From Lepidurus packardi (lineage: Eukaryota > Arthropoda > Branchiopoda > Notostraca > Triopsidae), in assembly GCA_023053545.1 (NCBI GenBank), contig JAKZAN010000001.1:11362024-11426023 (forward strand): DNA of 64,000 nucleotides, read 5' to 3'. A model generated the notes under the pieces. It saw nothing but the letters and a program-made list of their open reading frames with translations, did not search any database and was not told the DNA's origin. The translations under genes and the position numbers were made by a program. Positions 23,940-36,260 of this stretch are shown here, piece by piece. Numbering within the stretch: the stretch's first letter is position 1; every line of letters begins with the position of its first letter.

Positions 23940-26766
23940 CTATTTATCTCTACGAAATTGTAACGGGTCAAACATTTTTGAGCCAAAATGCTCATCTAGT
24001 GATTTTTTAAATGTCTGTGTGGAGGAGAGTTCGATCACTTTTTCTGGTAGGCTATTCCATTCATCTACGATTCGGTTTTGGAAGGTCCAGCGGCCTACAT
24101 CTTTGAGGAATCGTTCTGTCTTAAGTTTTAGGATATGGCCACGACAATTGCTTTGGTTGAAGCACAATATTTGTTCGGCGGACACATTTTCATAATAGGC
24201 GTGACACAATTTAAACGCTTCTATCAGGTCACCCCGTAGAAACCTATATGCCAGAGTTGGCAGGTTCAGGGCTTTGAGTCTATCTGTATAGGAGAGGTGA
24301 CGAAGATTTCCAGGAAATTTGGTTATTCTCCTTTGAACTTTTTCTAGGGCTTCTAGGTCCCTGTTGAAGAACGGGCGCGTTACACAGTGGCCGTACTCAA
24401 GAATAGGTCTAACGAGCGTTTTATACAGCATGGACAACATTGTTTTATCCACACAAGTGAAGTTTCGTCTAATTAGTCCAGCCACTCTCGTTGCTTTAGC
24501 CGCAATGCTCGCGTAATGTTGGTGAAAATTAAGTTTTGTGTCAATCAGGACTCCAAGATCCCGTTCACAGTCGGTCTTGGCAATTACTTCGCCACCCAGG
24601 ACATAACTACTTGTGACAGATTCATTTCCAATCCTCAGTTGGTGACACTTTGGGATGTTCAATTCCATCAGCCATTTCTCCATCCAAAGCTCAATACTTT
24701 TAATGTCATCTTGGAGCTTAATCATATCCTCCGGGCAGTTAATTACGTTACTAATTTTGGTATCATCCGCGTAAAGAAAGACTGTCGACTCAATTTTGTC
24801 TGTTAGGTCATTTATATATATGTTAAATAGTAACGGACCCAGAACCGAGCCCTGGGGAACTCCGCTTAGGACATCTATCACTAAGTCACTGACTTCACCT
24901 TCAACACAAACTGACTGCGTCCGATTCGTTAAGAAACTTTTAATCCATTTAGTCAGGGTGGGTGAGGTACTAGGACCGAGACCGTAGTCAACCAATTTTT
25001 GAATAAGTCTACCATGGGGTACTTTGTCGAACGCCTTTTTAAGGTCCAGATATATAACATCAGTTTGGAGCCCCTTATCCGCATTCTTTTTCCAGTTCTC
25101 GACAGCAAGTAAAAGTTGACTTTCAGCGGAGCGTCCAGGTAAAAATCCGAACTGTTTATCTGATAATATTTTTCTGTGTCTAAATTCGGTCAAAATGTGG
25201 TCAGCAATAATTGATTCGAGGATTTTGCACGTTACACAAGTTAAACTAATAGGCCTATAATTTGAGGGTAAGTCACGTTTCCCGGATTTAAAGATTGGGG
25301 TAACAACAGCACTATTCCATATTGTCGGGAGTTGGCCAGAGGAAATGGATTTTCGATAAATGAAAGTAAGCGGTTTGACTAGGACAGCAGCAGCTTCCTT
25401 GAGGACTTTAGGGTGTAACATGTCCGGGCCCGGGGACTTGGATGTATCCAACCTGTTAAGTTTCTCTAAAACCATTGACGCGCAAATATTGAGTGGGGGA
25501 AAAGGATCTTCCGAGACACAAGAATCAACCTCTGTTATATCTATTTCGCGCGTAAATACAACAGAGAAGTGTCGGTTTAGTACATTTGCCTTTTCAATCG
25601 GTTCAGAAACAGTAAGTCTCGTGGTTTCATCTAGTAATGGAGGTATAATGGTTCCGTTCTTTCTTTTCGCATTGACATGTTTCCAGAAGATTTTGGGATT
25701 GTCTTTTAAATTTTTTGCCAGTAGACTTTCTCTTCTGTTTACTTCCTGTCTGGTGGCTTTGCGCACTTTATTGCGGAAGCGTCGGTAGTTTAACTCCAAT
25801 GAAGAGTCATCTTTGTTTGATTTGAAGGCATTCCAGGCATCCCTTTTTTCGGCTATTAATTTCAATGTTTCCCCAGAAACTGCTGCTCTACTACTATGTC
25901 GTCTAGGCGGTATAAAGCAATATTCCACAGATTTTACTGTGCGCAGGAACTTGCTGTACAGATCATCCATGGATTCTAAGTCTTGAAATACTTGATCCCA
26001 GTTGACTTTGGAAAGGACTCTTCTTATCTCCTGGTAGTTGCCTTTATAGTAGTTCGGCCGTTGTATATTCTTCTTTTCCAGTCGGTTAGTTTGCAGGATA
26101 AAAGTTATTACAGCATGATCCGATTTTCCGATTGGCGACTGGACTTCAACATGTCACAACCTCGGGGTTACTTACAAGTAGAAGATCGAGCAAGCTCGGT
26201 TTGTTTGTTCCACGGACTCGAGTGGGTTCTTCAATTAATTGGTCAAGGAAGTTATTGTTGAAACAATTAAGAAATACGTTTTCAGGATTAATTTGTTGCG
26301 AGTGTGTGTAACGGTGTTGCCAATTAGCTTTAGGGAGATTGAAGTCACCCACTATGACTATATTTTGATTTGGGGAAGCTGTCATTTCCGAAATTTCAGC
26401 GCAAATCTCCTTATCATTTTCTGCGGTGCTGTAAGGACTTCTATAACACACACCGAAGATCGTATTCATTCCATTTAAATGACTGATTCGTAACCATAAC
26501 ATTTCTTGGGGCACAGATTCACGTTGGGGTACGGGGTACACTCTCAAATTGTTTTTACTATAACAAATAACGCCACGCCCAAGGTCACTATCCAAATTGA
26601 TGTCAAGCGTGTTGTATCCACTGATTGATAATTCAGCAGCTGTAGGTTTGAACCTGCAGTTTTTAGGTTTAACCTCCACAATTGCTATAATGTCTGGCTC
26701 TTCAGATTGTGCAAGTAGTCTCGTTTCTTCAATTTTGTTTAAAAGAGAATCAGAGTTAAAGAACAT
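23940..26766 (-). pseudogene. LINE ORF2: AP endonuclease plus reverse transcriptase, one frameshift
   Basis: The upstream part (26146-26766) is an apurinic-type endonuclease with VVGDFNLP-like IVGDFNLPKANW and a downstream LLDLLLVS block. The larger part (23940-25970, 676 aa) is a reverse transcriptase with NYRPISLTCV, VIYLDLKKAFDKVPH, GVPQGSVLGPLLFNIYIND and the catalytic FLYADDTKI. About 175 nt between them are open in the RT frame, starting right where the endonuclease frame meets a TGA near 26146. A single one-base shift there therefore explains the break. Otherwise the ORF is uninterrupted, so this copy is young. Confidence 0.85.
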
Positions 26767-26823
26767 ACATTTTAAATCCCGGTTCTTGGTCTTTAATCTG
26801 GAAGGCTTTGCCCTGGAGTTATG

Positions 26824-27729
26824 TCAATCCTGCTGAGAGATAGGTGCAACTGCGTTCAACGATTTTTCTACACGCTGGTTCGTGGATAAGCTAGGATAGT
26901 TACCAGCGCCTGAGCGCGCATTGTGCGATTTTTGTTCTCTCTCCTTCTTCTCTTTCTGTCTAATAGGGCAACTTGCGTCAAAAGCAAAATGTTCACCTTT
27001 GCAATTCACACATTTTTTGGTATCCTCCAAGCATTTCCTTGTGTCATGTTTTTGGGCACATTTTCCACAAGTTGGTTCTTTATCTCGGCATACCGCGGCT
27101 ACGTGGCCGTATGCTTGACAGTGAAAGCATTGATGATACTGAGGGGGGTTGTTGTCTTCTACTTTAATTCGCCTATTAAAGGCATAGAGCATTCCAGCCC
27201 GCAGCAGATTTGCCTTCTTCTCAATGCAGTCGCACGAGACCAATAGAGACCCATAGGCCTTCTTACTGCTGGGATTTAGCCATTTAACTTTTTCTGCATT
27301 GAATACGACGTTCAGACTTGAATTTTTTTCGGACAGATGTTGACAAATTTCTTGGTAATTCTGGTCCCTAGGTAGTTGGTGTACTACTACGCTTAAGTTC
27401 AATTTTCTTGAGATCATTCTTACCGGGCCAAGTGTGGGTAAGACTACTTTCTTGAGTAACGGTTCCGCTTCAAGCTTTTCATCGTGACTCTTAAAGACGA
27501 GTTTGATGTTCCCGCTTTGTGTTTGGTGTGCCAGTACAGGATTTGGGATCTTAGCAGCCCTGAAGTCGTCGTCAATCATTTTAAGTAAACCCTTACGGGG
27601 AACCTTGCTGGCTCTCTTTTCAACATATTCTTGCTGTATGAAGAGCGTTTCCAACTCTCCATCATCATCTTGATTATCCTTGCCTAATTGAGGGGTGGCT
27701 GGTGCTTGATTAGGCCAGTGCCTGGTCAC
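26824..27729 (-). CDS. LINE ORF1, gag-like nucleic-acid-binding protein
   Basis: A 301-aa open frame with three zinc knuckles in series: CFHCQAYGHVAAVC, CGKCAQKHDTRKC and CVNCKGEHFAFDASC. They are preceded by a diverged RNA-binding region with VVHQLPRDQNYQE. Such proteins coat the retrotransposon RNA. The frame opens with GTG, not ATG, so the true N-terminus is probably missing through 5' truncation. ORF2 follows after a gap of under 60 nt. Confidence 0.75.
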   Translation of the reverse strand: MTRHWPNQAPATPQLGKDNQDDDGELETLFIQQEYVEKRASKVPRKGLLKMIDDDFRAAKIPNPVLAHQTQSGNIKLVFKSHDEKLEAEPLLKKVVLPTLGPVRMISRKLNLSVVVHQLPRDQNYQEICQHLSEKNSSLNVVFNAEKVKWLNPSSKKAYGSLLVSCDCIEKKANLLRAGMLYAFNRRIKVEDNNPPQYHQCFHCQAYGHVAAVCRDKEPTCGKCAQKHDTRKCLEDTKKCVNCKGEHFAFDASCPIRQKEKKEREQKSHNARSGAGNYPSLSTNQRVEKSLNAVAPISQQD

Positions 27730-27856
27730 TTGCTCATGAGGAGCTTGAGGACGTGTATACCAGAGTGTAACGAGCTGAGTCCGTGCGAATGTAACAATGT
27801 AACAATGTAACGAATGTAACGAGCTGAGTCAGTGAGAATACAGTTGAGGAATGAGC

Positions 27857-27862
27857 TATAAA
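27857..27862 (+). promoter_or_regulatory. TATA box of the gypsy 5' LTR
   Basis: TATAAA, 84 bp before the end of the LTR and 150 bp before the gag ATG, placed as the U3 promoter element of an LTR. Confidence 0.5.
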
Positions 27863-27941
27863 GTCTCTTGCGTTGTCGTAGTTACTAGTGCTCATCAGAA
27901 GCCTAAAACGTAAGTACAGCGTTTTAACAGTAACATCACAT

Positions 27942-27953
27942 TGGTGGCAGCGG
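27942..27953 (+). other. putative primer-binding site
   Basis: TGGTGGCAGCGG directly follows the CA-ending LTR, as a tRNA primer site should. The priming tRNA cannot be assigned by eye. Confidence 0.5.
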
Positions 27954-28006
27954 AACAGAACCAGAAGCCCCGATACGCGGCAAGCAGTAGTTATTTCTAT
28001 AACACA

Positions 28007-30312
28007 ATGGCTGAAGCCCCGTCCACGCAAAACTATACGTTCTCCGAACAGCAGTTCGAAAGACTCTTCTTTCCCCTCCTTAATCACTCGCTACTAACGG
28101 AGTTGCCACGCTTCACGGGAACAAAACCCGGACCTACAGTACGGGATTTTCTAAACGAAGTAGATCGAAAAGGGCATTTTGCGAAATGGGACGAAGATAC
28201 AAAACTCCGTATGGCGGCACAAAAACTCGAAGGGAAAGCAGGAGAGTATTACGATGAGTTAAGGCACAGCAACCTTATTCAAACGTTTGTCGATTTCGAA
28301 ACGTATCTGAAAGATCGTTTCGACGACAAACACTCGGAAACTGAATCACTCGAAGCCCTACAGACCTGTTCCCAAAGCAAGGATCAGCCGGTGAGAGAAT
28401 TTGCTGACGATATCAGACGACTGGCAAGGCAGCTGCAGGAGCATGGCCCGGGCCTCTCCCCTACAGTAGATATACAAAAAGAACGCGAAGCAAATTTCGA
28501 CCGCGGTATGAAGTTGAATTTCATTCGCGGTCTCCTACCGCACTTAAAACGGTACGTGCTCGATAAGGAACCTGAGACGTTCACGGAACCCGTCAATCTT
28601 TCAGTAAAACGAGAGCGGAACGAAAAGATCGTCCCAACCTCCGTTGCCGCTCAAAATCTGATAACACAACTACAAGAGACAGTCGCAGCGCTTAATCTTA
28701 AAGCTTCTAGCGAACGACGTCCCGCAAGTCGTTCCCGCAGCCCATCTACAGAACGCCACCCGTTCAATACAGCGCGTTACCGTGGACGAAGCCCCTCAAA
28801 TTACGATCCCCAACAACCCTACGAAAGATTAGATAGGGGACAAAATTCATTTTCTCCTCACAGAAGTCCATCTTCCGGACCGCGGCACGTTCGTTTTCAA
28901 AGGCTCAGTTCACCTAGACCCCCAGGAAATAGGCCAAAGTTTACCTGCTATAGATGCGGAAAACTGGGACATAGAGCAACCGTATGCAGGGCTCCCGCCC
29001 CTGTCCCTCGCCAGCCGTCAACAAAACTAACGGTGCCGGTTGTAAATAACAAAGGTCAACCGGCACTTCCACTAAACAATATAAAACCCTTTGATTCACC
29101 CAAAATCTTTAAAAATCGGATACTCTGTAAAATTTTTGTCGGAAAAACCCCTATTAGAACCTTAGTAGACACAGGGGCTGGATTAACAGTTCTCCATTAC
29201 CGAACGTTCAAATTGCTCGACCGAGCTTTGCGAACACACATGACCCCCACACATACAAGGTTAACGTCGGCAACCGGAGAGGCAATCCCAACGATGGGAT
29301 GCTTCATACTACCATTAACAGTCGCAGACAAAACTATAAGCCTTAAATGTCATGTCGTCTACAAGCTTTCCCACGAATGTATCCTTGGAATGGACGCTAT
29401 CCGCTCCCTAAAAATGATCATCGACGGGTCTAAACTGGCAATTCACATACCCAGGTTAGGCCAAGTAGAGACACTTAATCAAATCAATTTAGCTCGAGAA
29501 CAATATTTCCCCGTTATCAACCCACAACTAGTATACATACCTGCCAGATCTAAATGCATGATATATGGGGTGTCCAAAACGTGCCCCCTGTCTACCGGAT
29601 ACTTCCGACAAGCTTTATACCCCAGCCCACTGGAAATGACCCCTCCCCCCACTAGCCTATACGCAGAAGATGCCATTGTCAGCATCAATGCACATAGGAT
29701 CCCCATTTGCGTCTATAATGAAGGGAACAAGGTGGTCGAAATAAAACGCGGGACGGTACTGGGATCATTATCAGAAGCGGAAACGGTGTCTATAACGGCC
29801 GTACACGATGCACCTGCACTCGAGTTCGCCTTACCAAAAGATATTAACCTCGGAGATCTCCGGCCCTACCAACGCCGCGACCTTTTAAAACTCGTGCTAG
29901 AGTTTCGCGATGTTTTTGCAAGAGACGACAGCGAACTGGGCAGGACAACATTGGTTCAGCATACAATCAACATAGGCAACGCTCCACCCATTCACCAAAG
30001 GCCATATCGCGTCCCAATATCTCAACGCGGCGTAATAGATCAGCACGTCCAAGAAATGTTGAAAAAAAAATATCATTCAACCGTCGAACTCTCCCTGGAG
30101 TGCACCCGTTATCCTAGTGAAAAAGAAAGATGGTTCGGAACGGTTCTGCGTAGACTTCAGGAAGTTAAACAACGTAACTAAAAAAGACGTCTACCCTTTA
30201 CCTCGCATCGACGACACGCTAGACCTACTTGGAAATGCGAAATTCTTCTCAACATTGGATTTAGCCAGCGGCTATTGCCAGGTAGAAGTGGCCCCGGAAG
30301 ATAGGGAGAAGA
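28007..30312 (+). pseudogene. gypsy Gag-Pol (gag, protease, start of RT), frameshifted and truncated
   Basis: The frame from ATG 28007 encodes a gag capsid region, an arginine/serine-rich linker, and one CCHC knuckle (CYRCGKLGHRATVC, about residue 327). An aspartic protease follows with LVDTGAGLTVL and a downstream ILGMDAI block. Then the N-terminal RT connection appears with RPYRVP. At a run of nine A near 30061-30069 the frame shifts by one base. The RT continues in the other frame as [18 protein letters not shown], then [14 protein letters not shown], and ends at 30312 before the catalytic YxDD box. Gag, protease and RT were evidently one continuous ORF originally. Confidence 0.85.
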
Positions 30313-31117
30313 CTTTGTATATCTTTTTTAAAAAAAAGTGGGTACTTGGGTACCATTTGTAAAAATTTTTTAAGATTATTTTATACTTATGTGAAAGATT
30401 AGGACAATTAGATGATAAATCTCAGATATTGTTATGTGTAAGCCATTCCTTCATCCTTTGCGAGTCTTTTGTAATGAAAAAGATTTTCGGGTATATGCTG
30501 CGTGACGAAAATTCAGAGGCAGGGGTGGGGCTGAAAGGAACAAACGTCGTATGAACAAAGTAGTACGGATAAGGCTATAAAAGAGACTACCCTATTAACA
30601 AATTTTACTACTTGTTACCTTCCTTTAAACGTTACAATTCTCGTACATGTGAAATTTAGTTGGGGAAAGCCAAATTCATAGGAATGTAAGCTTTCCAAGC
30701 CTCTTCTCCCAACTTTATAGGCTAACATGACTACAATGGCTTTTTATTAGCACAATTAAGGCACTTTTATTCGGAAATATTATAATATCGTATGAAGCTT
30801 AAATTTAAAGAATTATCCTCAGCTTATTTCAAAGATTTGTAATATCATTGCTTTAGAATTTTGGGAATTGATGACGTCAGAACTCGCTTGTTTCGCCCTA
30901 GCAACTCTGGCAGAAGGCTAAAAATCTTGAAATAAAGTCCTAAATTACTTTTTAACCTCTGCTGAATAACAACATGACAAAAGCCTTAATTCACTTAACT
31001 ATTCCCCTCATTATCCTCACTATAATTCACACGTGGTATAGATTGTTTTGCTTGCGGCTTTTCGCTCCCAAAAACACTCTCAGCTCCGCCCTTTTTTCAA
31101 GGAGAAAGCTCAGGTTG

Positions 31118-33200
31118 ATGTAGGAAGCAAACGTAGAAGACTACAGATTTCGACTACGGAAACGGATACAGAGGAAGAATTAGAGAAAGCGGAAGAGAAA
31201 TGCCCAGTAGCATACCGATCAGTAAAAAATGAGCCGAGTTTCGATAAGCTAAGCCCCTTCAAAATTAATAAAATGGTGGGAGATTCGAATATGAGAGAAA
31301 TTAAAATCAAAGTAACGCGTGCAGGAGAACTGTTGGTTTTCCCGACCAATCAGGACGAAACGGATAGATTCCTAAAGATAAAACAGATAGGGGAAATACA
31401 AGTTCAGACCAGGATAACCAAACCTAAATTTCTGCAACAAGGGGTTGTAACCATATACGGGGCGACTAAAAAGGAGATCGAGGAAGAGAATTTTGCAGGA
31501 TTAGTCGGGGTAAGAGCCTTGGTAAGAGCCCCTGTACAAAGAGCGAACATTAGATAACGGGGGAAAAGTTAAAGAGGCAATTAGTCGTTTCCACCTTATT
31601 TTTGAAAAGGGCAAATTGCCATTCTATTTGAACTTGGGATACCTAAAAATAAAAGTTCATCACTTTGAACCAAGACCCATCAGATGTTATAAGTGTCAAA
31701 GATTTGGGCATATCAGCTCTGTCTGCAAGGCAAGGGATAGATGTGGGCACTGTGGGGGAGAACACGCCACGACAATCTGCGAAAGCAAGAAAGAGGGAAA
31801 GGAGCCAACATGTGCGAACTGTAATAAGCAACATACTGCAGCGGATAGGAACTGTGAGTTTTTTAAACGAGCCAAGGGGAACCAAACTCAGGCAAATCGA
31901 AAAGCGGACACATTAGGTGATCAGACCATAAAATGTAACGAGGTAGAACACATTGGAAAGAGTCAAATATCTGATAATAACATCAGGACAGGAGAAGTAG
32001 CAGAAAAAGAAGAAGACAGAACAGTTCAAGAACTAATGGAAAAGTGAAGAAAACTTTAGTAGTATCGAAACAAAGCTACAGTGAGGTATTACAAGGTAAG
32101 AAAAAGGAAAAAGAGAGACAAACAAATCGAGAGGAAAGGCAACAAGACGAAGGAGAAGCCAGGAGATGAAAAAGAGACAGCTGATTTGATGAACTGGGTA
32201 GGAGGATTGGTCAGAAAAATAATTTCAGTAGTTTTAACAGGAGGGAAATGGGCAGAAATATGCAAGGAAGCAAAAAATTGTATTAGGAATGGAAGCTTTA
32301 TACAACAAATATTAACACGGATTGCGAGGGCATAAACATTTTATTTTGGAATGCCAGGAGCATAAGGACCAACGTAGATTCTTTAACAGCCTGTTTAAGT
32401 GATTTAAAAAAGAGAATAGATGTTATTTTTATTTGTGAAACATGGCTAAAAGAAGGGGTGAAAATTAATGTGAGGTTACGAGGAATATAGAGTCGACAGA
32501 AAGGGAGACAGAGGGGGAGGAGTCCTATTCTGGGTTAAAGAAGGTATTCAGTGGGATAAAATAAATATCAAAAGATAAAAAAACACTGAATCACAATAGC
32601 AGAATATCAACATTATATGGGAGAAATGGGGAAAGGAAACAGTTTTTTGTTAATGGGAGATTTCAATTCTCACCACAGCATGTGGGGTAGCCGAATATCG
32701 GATAGGAGAGGAAGAATCCTTTTTGGTTTTCCAGAGGAATGGGAGGAGCTCAAATTAGTAACAGAAAAAGGAAGTGAGAAATATATTGGAGGAAACGGGA
32801 GAAACTCCACACTAGATCTAACTTTCGCGACACCAGATTTAGTAACAAAAACAACGGCCAGAAACGGGGCACCTTTACTTGGCGACCATTTACCGCAGTT
32901 AGTTCAGATTCAAGAAAAATGAGTCACAACATACGAAACCAATACATATAAATGGATTTTTCGAAAGGCAAATTGGCAAAGTTTAGTAGAAGAACTGAAG
33001 GGAACACACAGATTGTACAGGACTTGCTTACGAACAGGACAATGGAAGTCAGAATAGGTGCGACGACATCAAGAAAAGTAAAATTTTTGAGGAAAATTTC
33101 AAGGAAAATTTTTGGGGATTACTTTGGAACAGACAAGGAACTACAATGTAAACAACACATGGAAAAGATGAGAGAAAGGGTGTTCGGCCTGAGCAGTTGA
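31118..33200 (+). mobile_element. LINE ORF1 and endonuclease remnant, unit copy 1
   Basis: Open pieces include ORF1 parts at 31118-31557 and 31616-32047. The latter carries knuckles CYKCQRFGHISSVC, CGHCGGEHATTIC and CANCNKQHTAADRNC. The endonuclease starts near 32336 (INILFWNARS, ICETWLKEG) and continues at 32617-32922 with LLMGDFNSHHSMWGSR and LDLTFATPDL. Several frameshifts and stops separate the pieces and no reverse transcriptase follows, so it is dead. The GDFNSHH-type endonuclease is typical of Jockey/I LINEs and distinct from the element at 23.9-27.7 kb. Confidence 0.8.
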
Positions 33201-34639
33201 ACGTGCTGGATGTGTTTAGATCTCAACTGTGTAGTTCCCAAACACCCCAAATTACAAACTAAACTTATTTAATCAAAAGTGTCAGTGCCTTCTTTATGCA
33301 ATATTGTTACAAATCGAACTTCTCACCACCTTCCAACCATGTAACAAAAGTCTTCTCACCGCCTATTTAGGCAGAAGACTCTTGAAACTTTGTGTTCTAA
33401 GGCGTGTTGACATCGTTACATTGTGTTGTGTTGATTTCGTTACTCTTTTGGTTACATTGCAATCAGACTCCAGTTTGTTCATTTCATTTTGCTCCTTCAT
33501 CTTCAATCCCGAACACGTCCCCAACCCTTTCCATCGCACTGCTGACGTCATCAAACCTTGAAATGGAATCAGAAATAGAAATCGATGACCCGCTTATACC
33601 TGTTATACCAGTTGAACCCGTTGAACCTGTTATTTCCGTTGAACTTGTTTCATCTGTTGATCCTACTCACACAGAAGAAAACCAAACCAACCTACTGAAA
33701 TGTAACTCTGAGTGGGGATTGTATGCCAGTAGCGAATACAGATTCTGTTAGCGACCTCAACCTTAGTCTTTATGTTTCCTAGCAAGATCAGTGCCCCGTG
33801 AAAGACCACGTCATTGCAAAATCCAACTAGCTGTTAGTTAGTGACGTGGCAATATTAATTTATTGGCTAAGTTGCTAAATGACATTGACAAAACTCTTTG
33901 CGGTGTGATAATTTACGTAGATTTTAGCATGATAACCGTGAACATTGAATAGAAAAATACAGTTATGGATTACAGACCCCACTATCTGCCCATTACCTGT
34001 TGATCGCTAATAACTTCCACTTGGCCGAACTTGACGCGTTACTCCGGCCTAGCGTCATTTTAGGGATTTTGGGCGGGATACTTTTGGCGGTAAATTTGAA
34101 TTCACATTAAGTTGAACAGTTAATTATCAAAATTTCAGCTTTTAACGGGTATTTTTACTGACCTAAGGTACAAATTCACTAAAATAGACTGCTAGTAACC
34201 AGAATAAATGGGTTTTTATCAATTTAAGGCAAGGATTTGCATTGTTTTACTATAAAGTTCCACGATGGGAGGTATTGACAACATACAAAGTATATTCACA
34301 CTTACAATGCACCATTATTAAATTCAATAAACTAAATTACTACCCACAAAGTAAACCATGACTAGGGAAAAATGCAGCAAGTGTCCTGGACAATAAAGGC
34401 TTAATTGCTCGGCCATTAACTTTGACGCAATGATCTTAAAAACTTAACATCTTTTCTCATCACGGAGGACAGGGTTTTGGAGTTATCTATCTATCCAACA
34501 GGGTTATCTACACTCGCAGCCAAATGCGAATGGACATTCCTGGGTTGGACGCATCCAGGAAAGCCCCAAATGGCTGCGACCACGCCCCTTGCCCATGAAC
34601 GAGTGATAACTTCCAGGAGTGTGCACTCTAGACCACGAA
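33201..34639. other. unit spacer, no recognised gene
   Basis: No domain is recognised here or in the second copy (39525-40963). A small plus-strand frame at 33562-33751 encodes a valine/proline/glutamate-repetitive peptide (VEPVEPVISVE) and is not convincing as a gene. A GACGTCA-type palindrome occurs near 33543. Confidence 0.4.
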
Positions 34640-36260
34640 ATCGAGTAAACAAACTAAAAATGTACTGGAAATTATGAAAATGAAGCTTTTACCACATGCC
34701 ATCTCTACAGCTTGATCCAGGTTTCGTTCTTGATCTGGGACGGTAGTACACGCTTTGGACTTCCTAGATTTGGAGAGCATATGGCGCATTCCAATAACCA
34801 CCGAAGGTTTCTGGGTCATAGAAGGGATTCTCGCGTTATCAGTGGAAGGTCCAGGTTGGTACATCATCTGCGTGGAGGAAGCGAAGGAATCTGGATCGTT
34901 GTCAGTACTGCCTTCTTTGAAAAGTGCAGTACCAAGGGGAGGCATGCCATGATAAGATGTCCACGGCTCATGTACCTTAACTTCGTTTTTGTTGGAATTG
35001 TTGGAGGTTTGTAAGGTTAAATGTCTTCTGATGTGGAGCTGTCGATCCAGTTGGTCCCGGTCGAAGAGATCAAAGTTCTCCGTCCCGACCCATGCAACGC
35101 TGCTGCGAAAACGTCGTTTACTTGCTTTATTTCTTTTCATAATACGCTTCTCTAGTGTGTCGAATTCTCTAGTGTGTCGAAATCCTTTTCGAGTGACTCA
35201 AACTGATCTTTGTACAAACGCTTCTCTTTGGTTAGTAGGTCGACCCTGTCCCATTAAATTTGGATTCGCGTCTCAGTACTGCTTAAGAAACTGTGTTGGA
35301 CTCAGTCGGTAGACTTTGGATTGCTTGGGAAGGCGGAATGCGCGGTAATAAGGGTAGTATCTTGGGTAGGTTGGTCGTGGGTACTCGATCTTGAAGCAGG
35401 TTGTTGGGGAATCTTGGGAATCACTCCGGTTTGACGAGGAATGGCATCGGCAGAGACAGCTTTTGTGAAGAAATACCACTATTCGAACCAGGTTCGGAAG
35501 TATTGACTGAGGTGAAATGGAAAGAAAAAAATATAAATTAGAAAGGTATTAAGCTTCTTTTTTGGTTTAAAAGAGTAATATGCGGGTACTAACCGGTCAA
35601 TACCAATATCAGAGTCAATGAAGTTCTTGCTGGGACGTAAATCGTGTGGATCATCTAGGCTTATCGCAGGGGTTGACGAGGCAGTTGACACAGGCTTCTT
35701 CAGCGTCTTAGGGTGAGGCGTCGGATACTTTCCCTGGGTACTTTGGAGTCTTTAGGTACTTTTGCAGGCGACCAATATCTGTTGGGAGATACAAGTTAAT
35801 AATTTTTTGCGTTAAAACTCTAGATAATAATAATAGTACTAATGAAACGGTTAGAAATAAATCGAGAGCTTACTTTTCATGTTGGTCTTGTTGAGTGCAT
35901 TCCAAACCGTCGTTCAGATTGTCTTCGGTAGGGGTTCCTAGTCCTGGACGAGGTCCACACCTCGTCCATAACGAGGTCCACGACACGGTTTTGACACACT
36001 AGAGAATTACACGAAAGGCTTACAAGAAGCGTATTATGAAAAGAAATGTCCGGTTTGTGAGTCGATAAAGCAAGTAAACGACGTTTTCGCAGCAGCGTTG
36101 CATGGGTCGGGACGGCGAACTTCGATCTCTTCGACCGGGACCAACTGGATCGACAGCTCCACATCAGAAGACACAGAACCTTCCAAATCTCCAAAACTTC
36201 CAACAACAACGAATTTAAGGTGGATGAGCGGAGTACATCTTATCACGGAATGCGTCCTCT
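34640..36260 (-). pseudogene. decayed intron-bearing gene remnant with inverted repeat, unit copy 1
   Basis: On the minus strand, exon-like open pieces are bounded by good splice sites. Examples are 35587-35790 with donor GTTAGT, 34690-35140 encoding about 150 aa (WVGTENFDLFDRDQLDRQLH), and a GTAAGC donor at 35874. The pieces are frame-broken: a 17-bp tandem repeat of GACACACTAGAGAA-type sequence at 35150-35180 breaks the frame ahead of the main piece. The stretch at 34958-35160 is repeated inverted at 36022-36245. I do not recognise the ancestral gene. Retained introns argue for a captured genomic segment, not a retrocopy. Confidence 0.5.

Larger units (their letters stand above)
23886..27740 (-). 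mobile_element. non-LTR retrotransposon (Jockey/CR1-like), nearly complete
   Basis: The minus strand carries ORF1 with CCHC knuckles followed by an ORF2 with endonuclease and reverse transcriptase. The 3' end at 23886 is an (AAT)n tail, the usual target-primed insertion signature. The 5' end is truncated within or just before ORF1 at about 27740, where gypsy LTR sequence begins. No target duplication could be identified. Clade is given only loosely, from the EN-RT order and the FLYADD motif. Confidence 0.85.
27741..30312 (+). mobile_element. Ty3/gypsy LTR retrotransposon, truncated within reverse transcriptase
   Basis: Part of a 5' LTR, a primer-binding site, gag, protease and the first RT motifs are present. 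RNase H, integrase and the 3' LTR are missing. The 5' LTR stretch (27.75-27.94 kb) contains a local duplication of a GTAACGAGCTGAGTC segment and ends in CA before the putative primer site. The element stops abruptly at 30312, where the 6,324-bp tandem unit begins. Confidence 0.85.

Noticed and set aside
31665-31916. Small frames overlapping the zinc-knuckle ORF and their tandem copies as genes
   Set aside because: They are out-of-frame shadows of the LINE ORF1.
34690-35140. A functional host gene in the tandem unit
   Set aside because: Flanking exon-like pieces are frame-broken, a 17-bp duplication disrupts it, and the same lesions occur in every copy.
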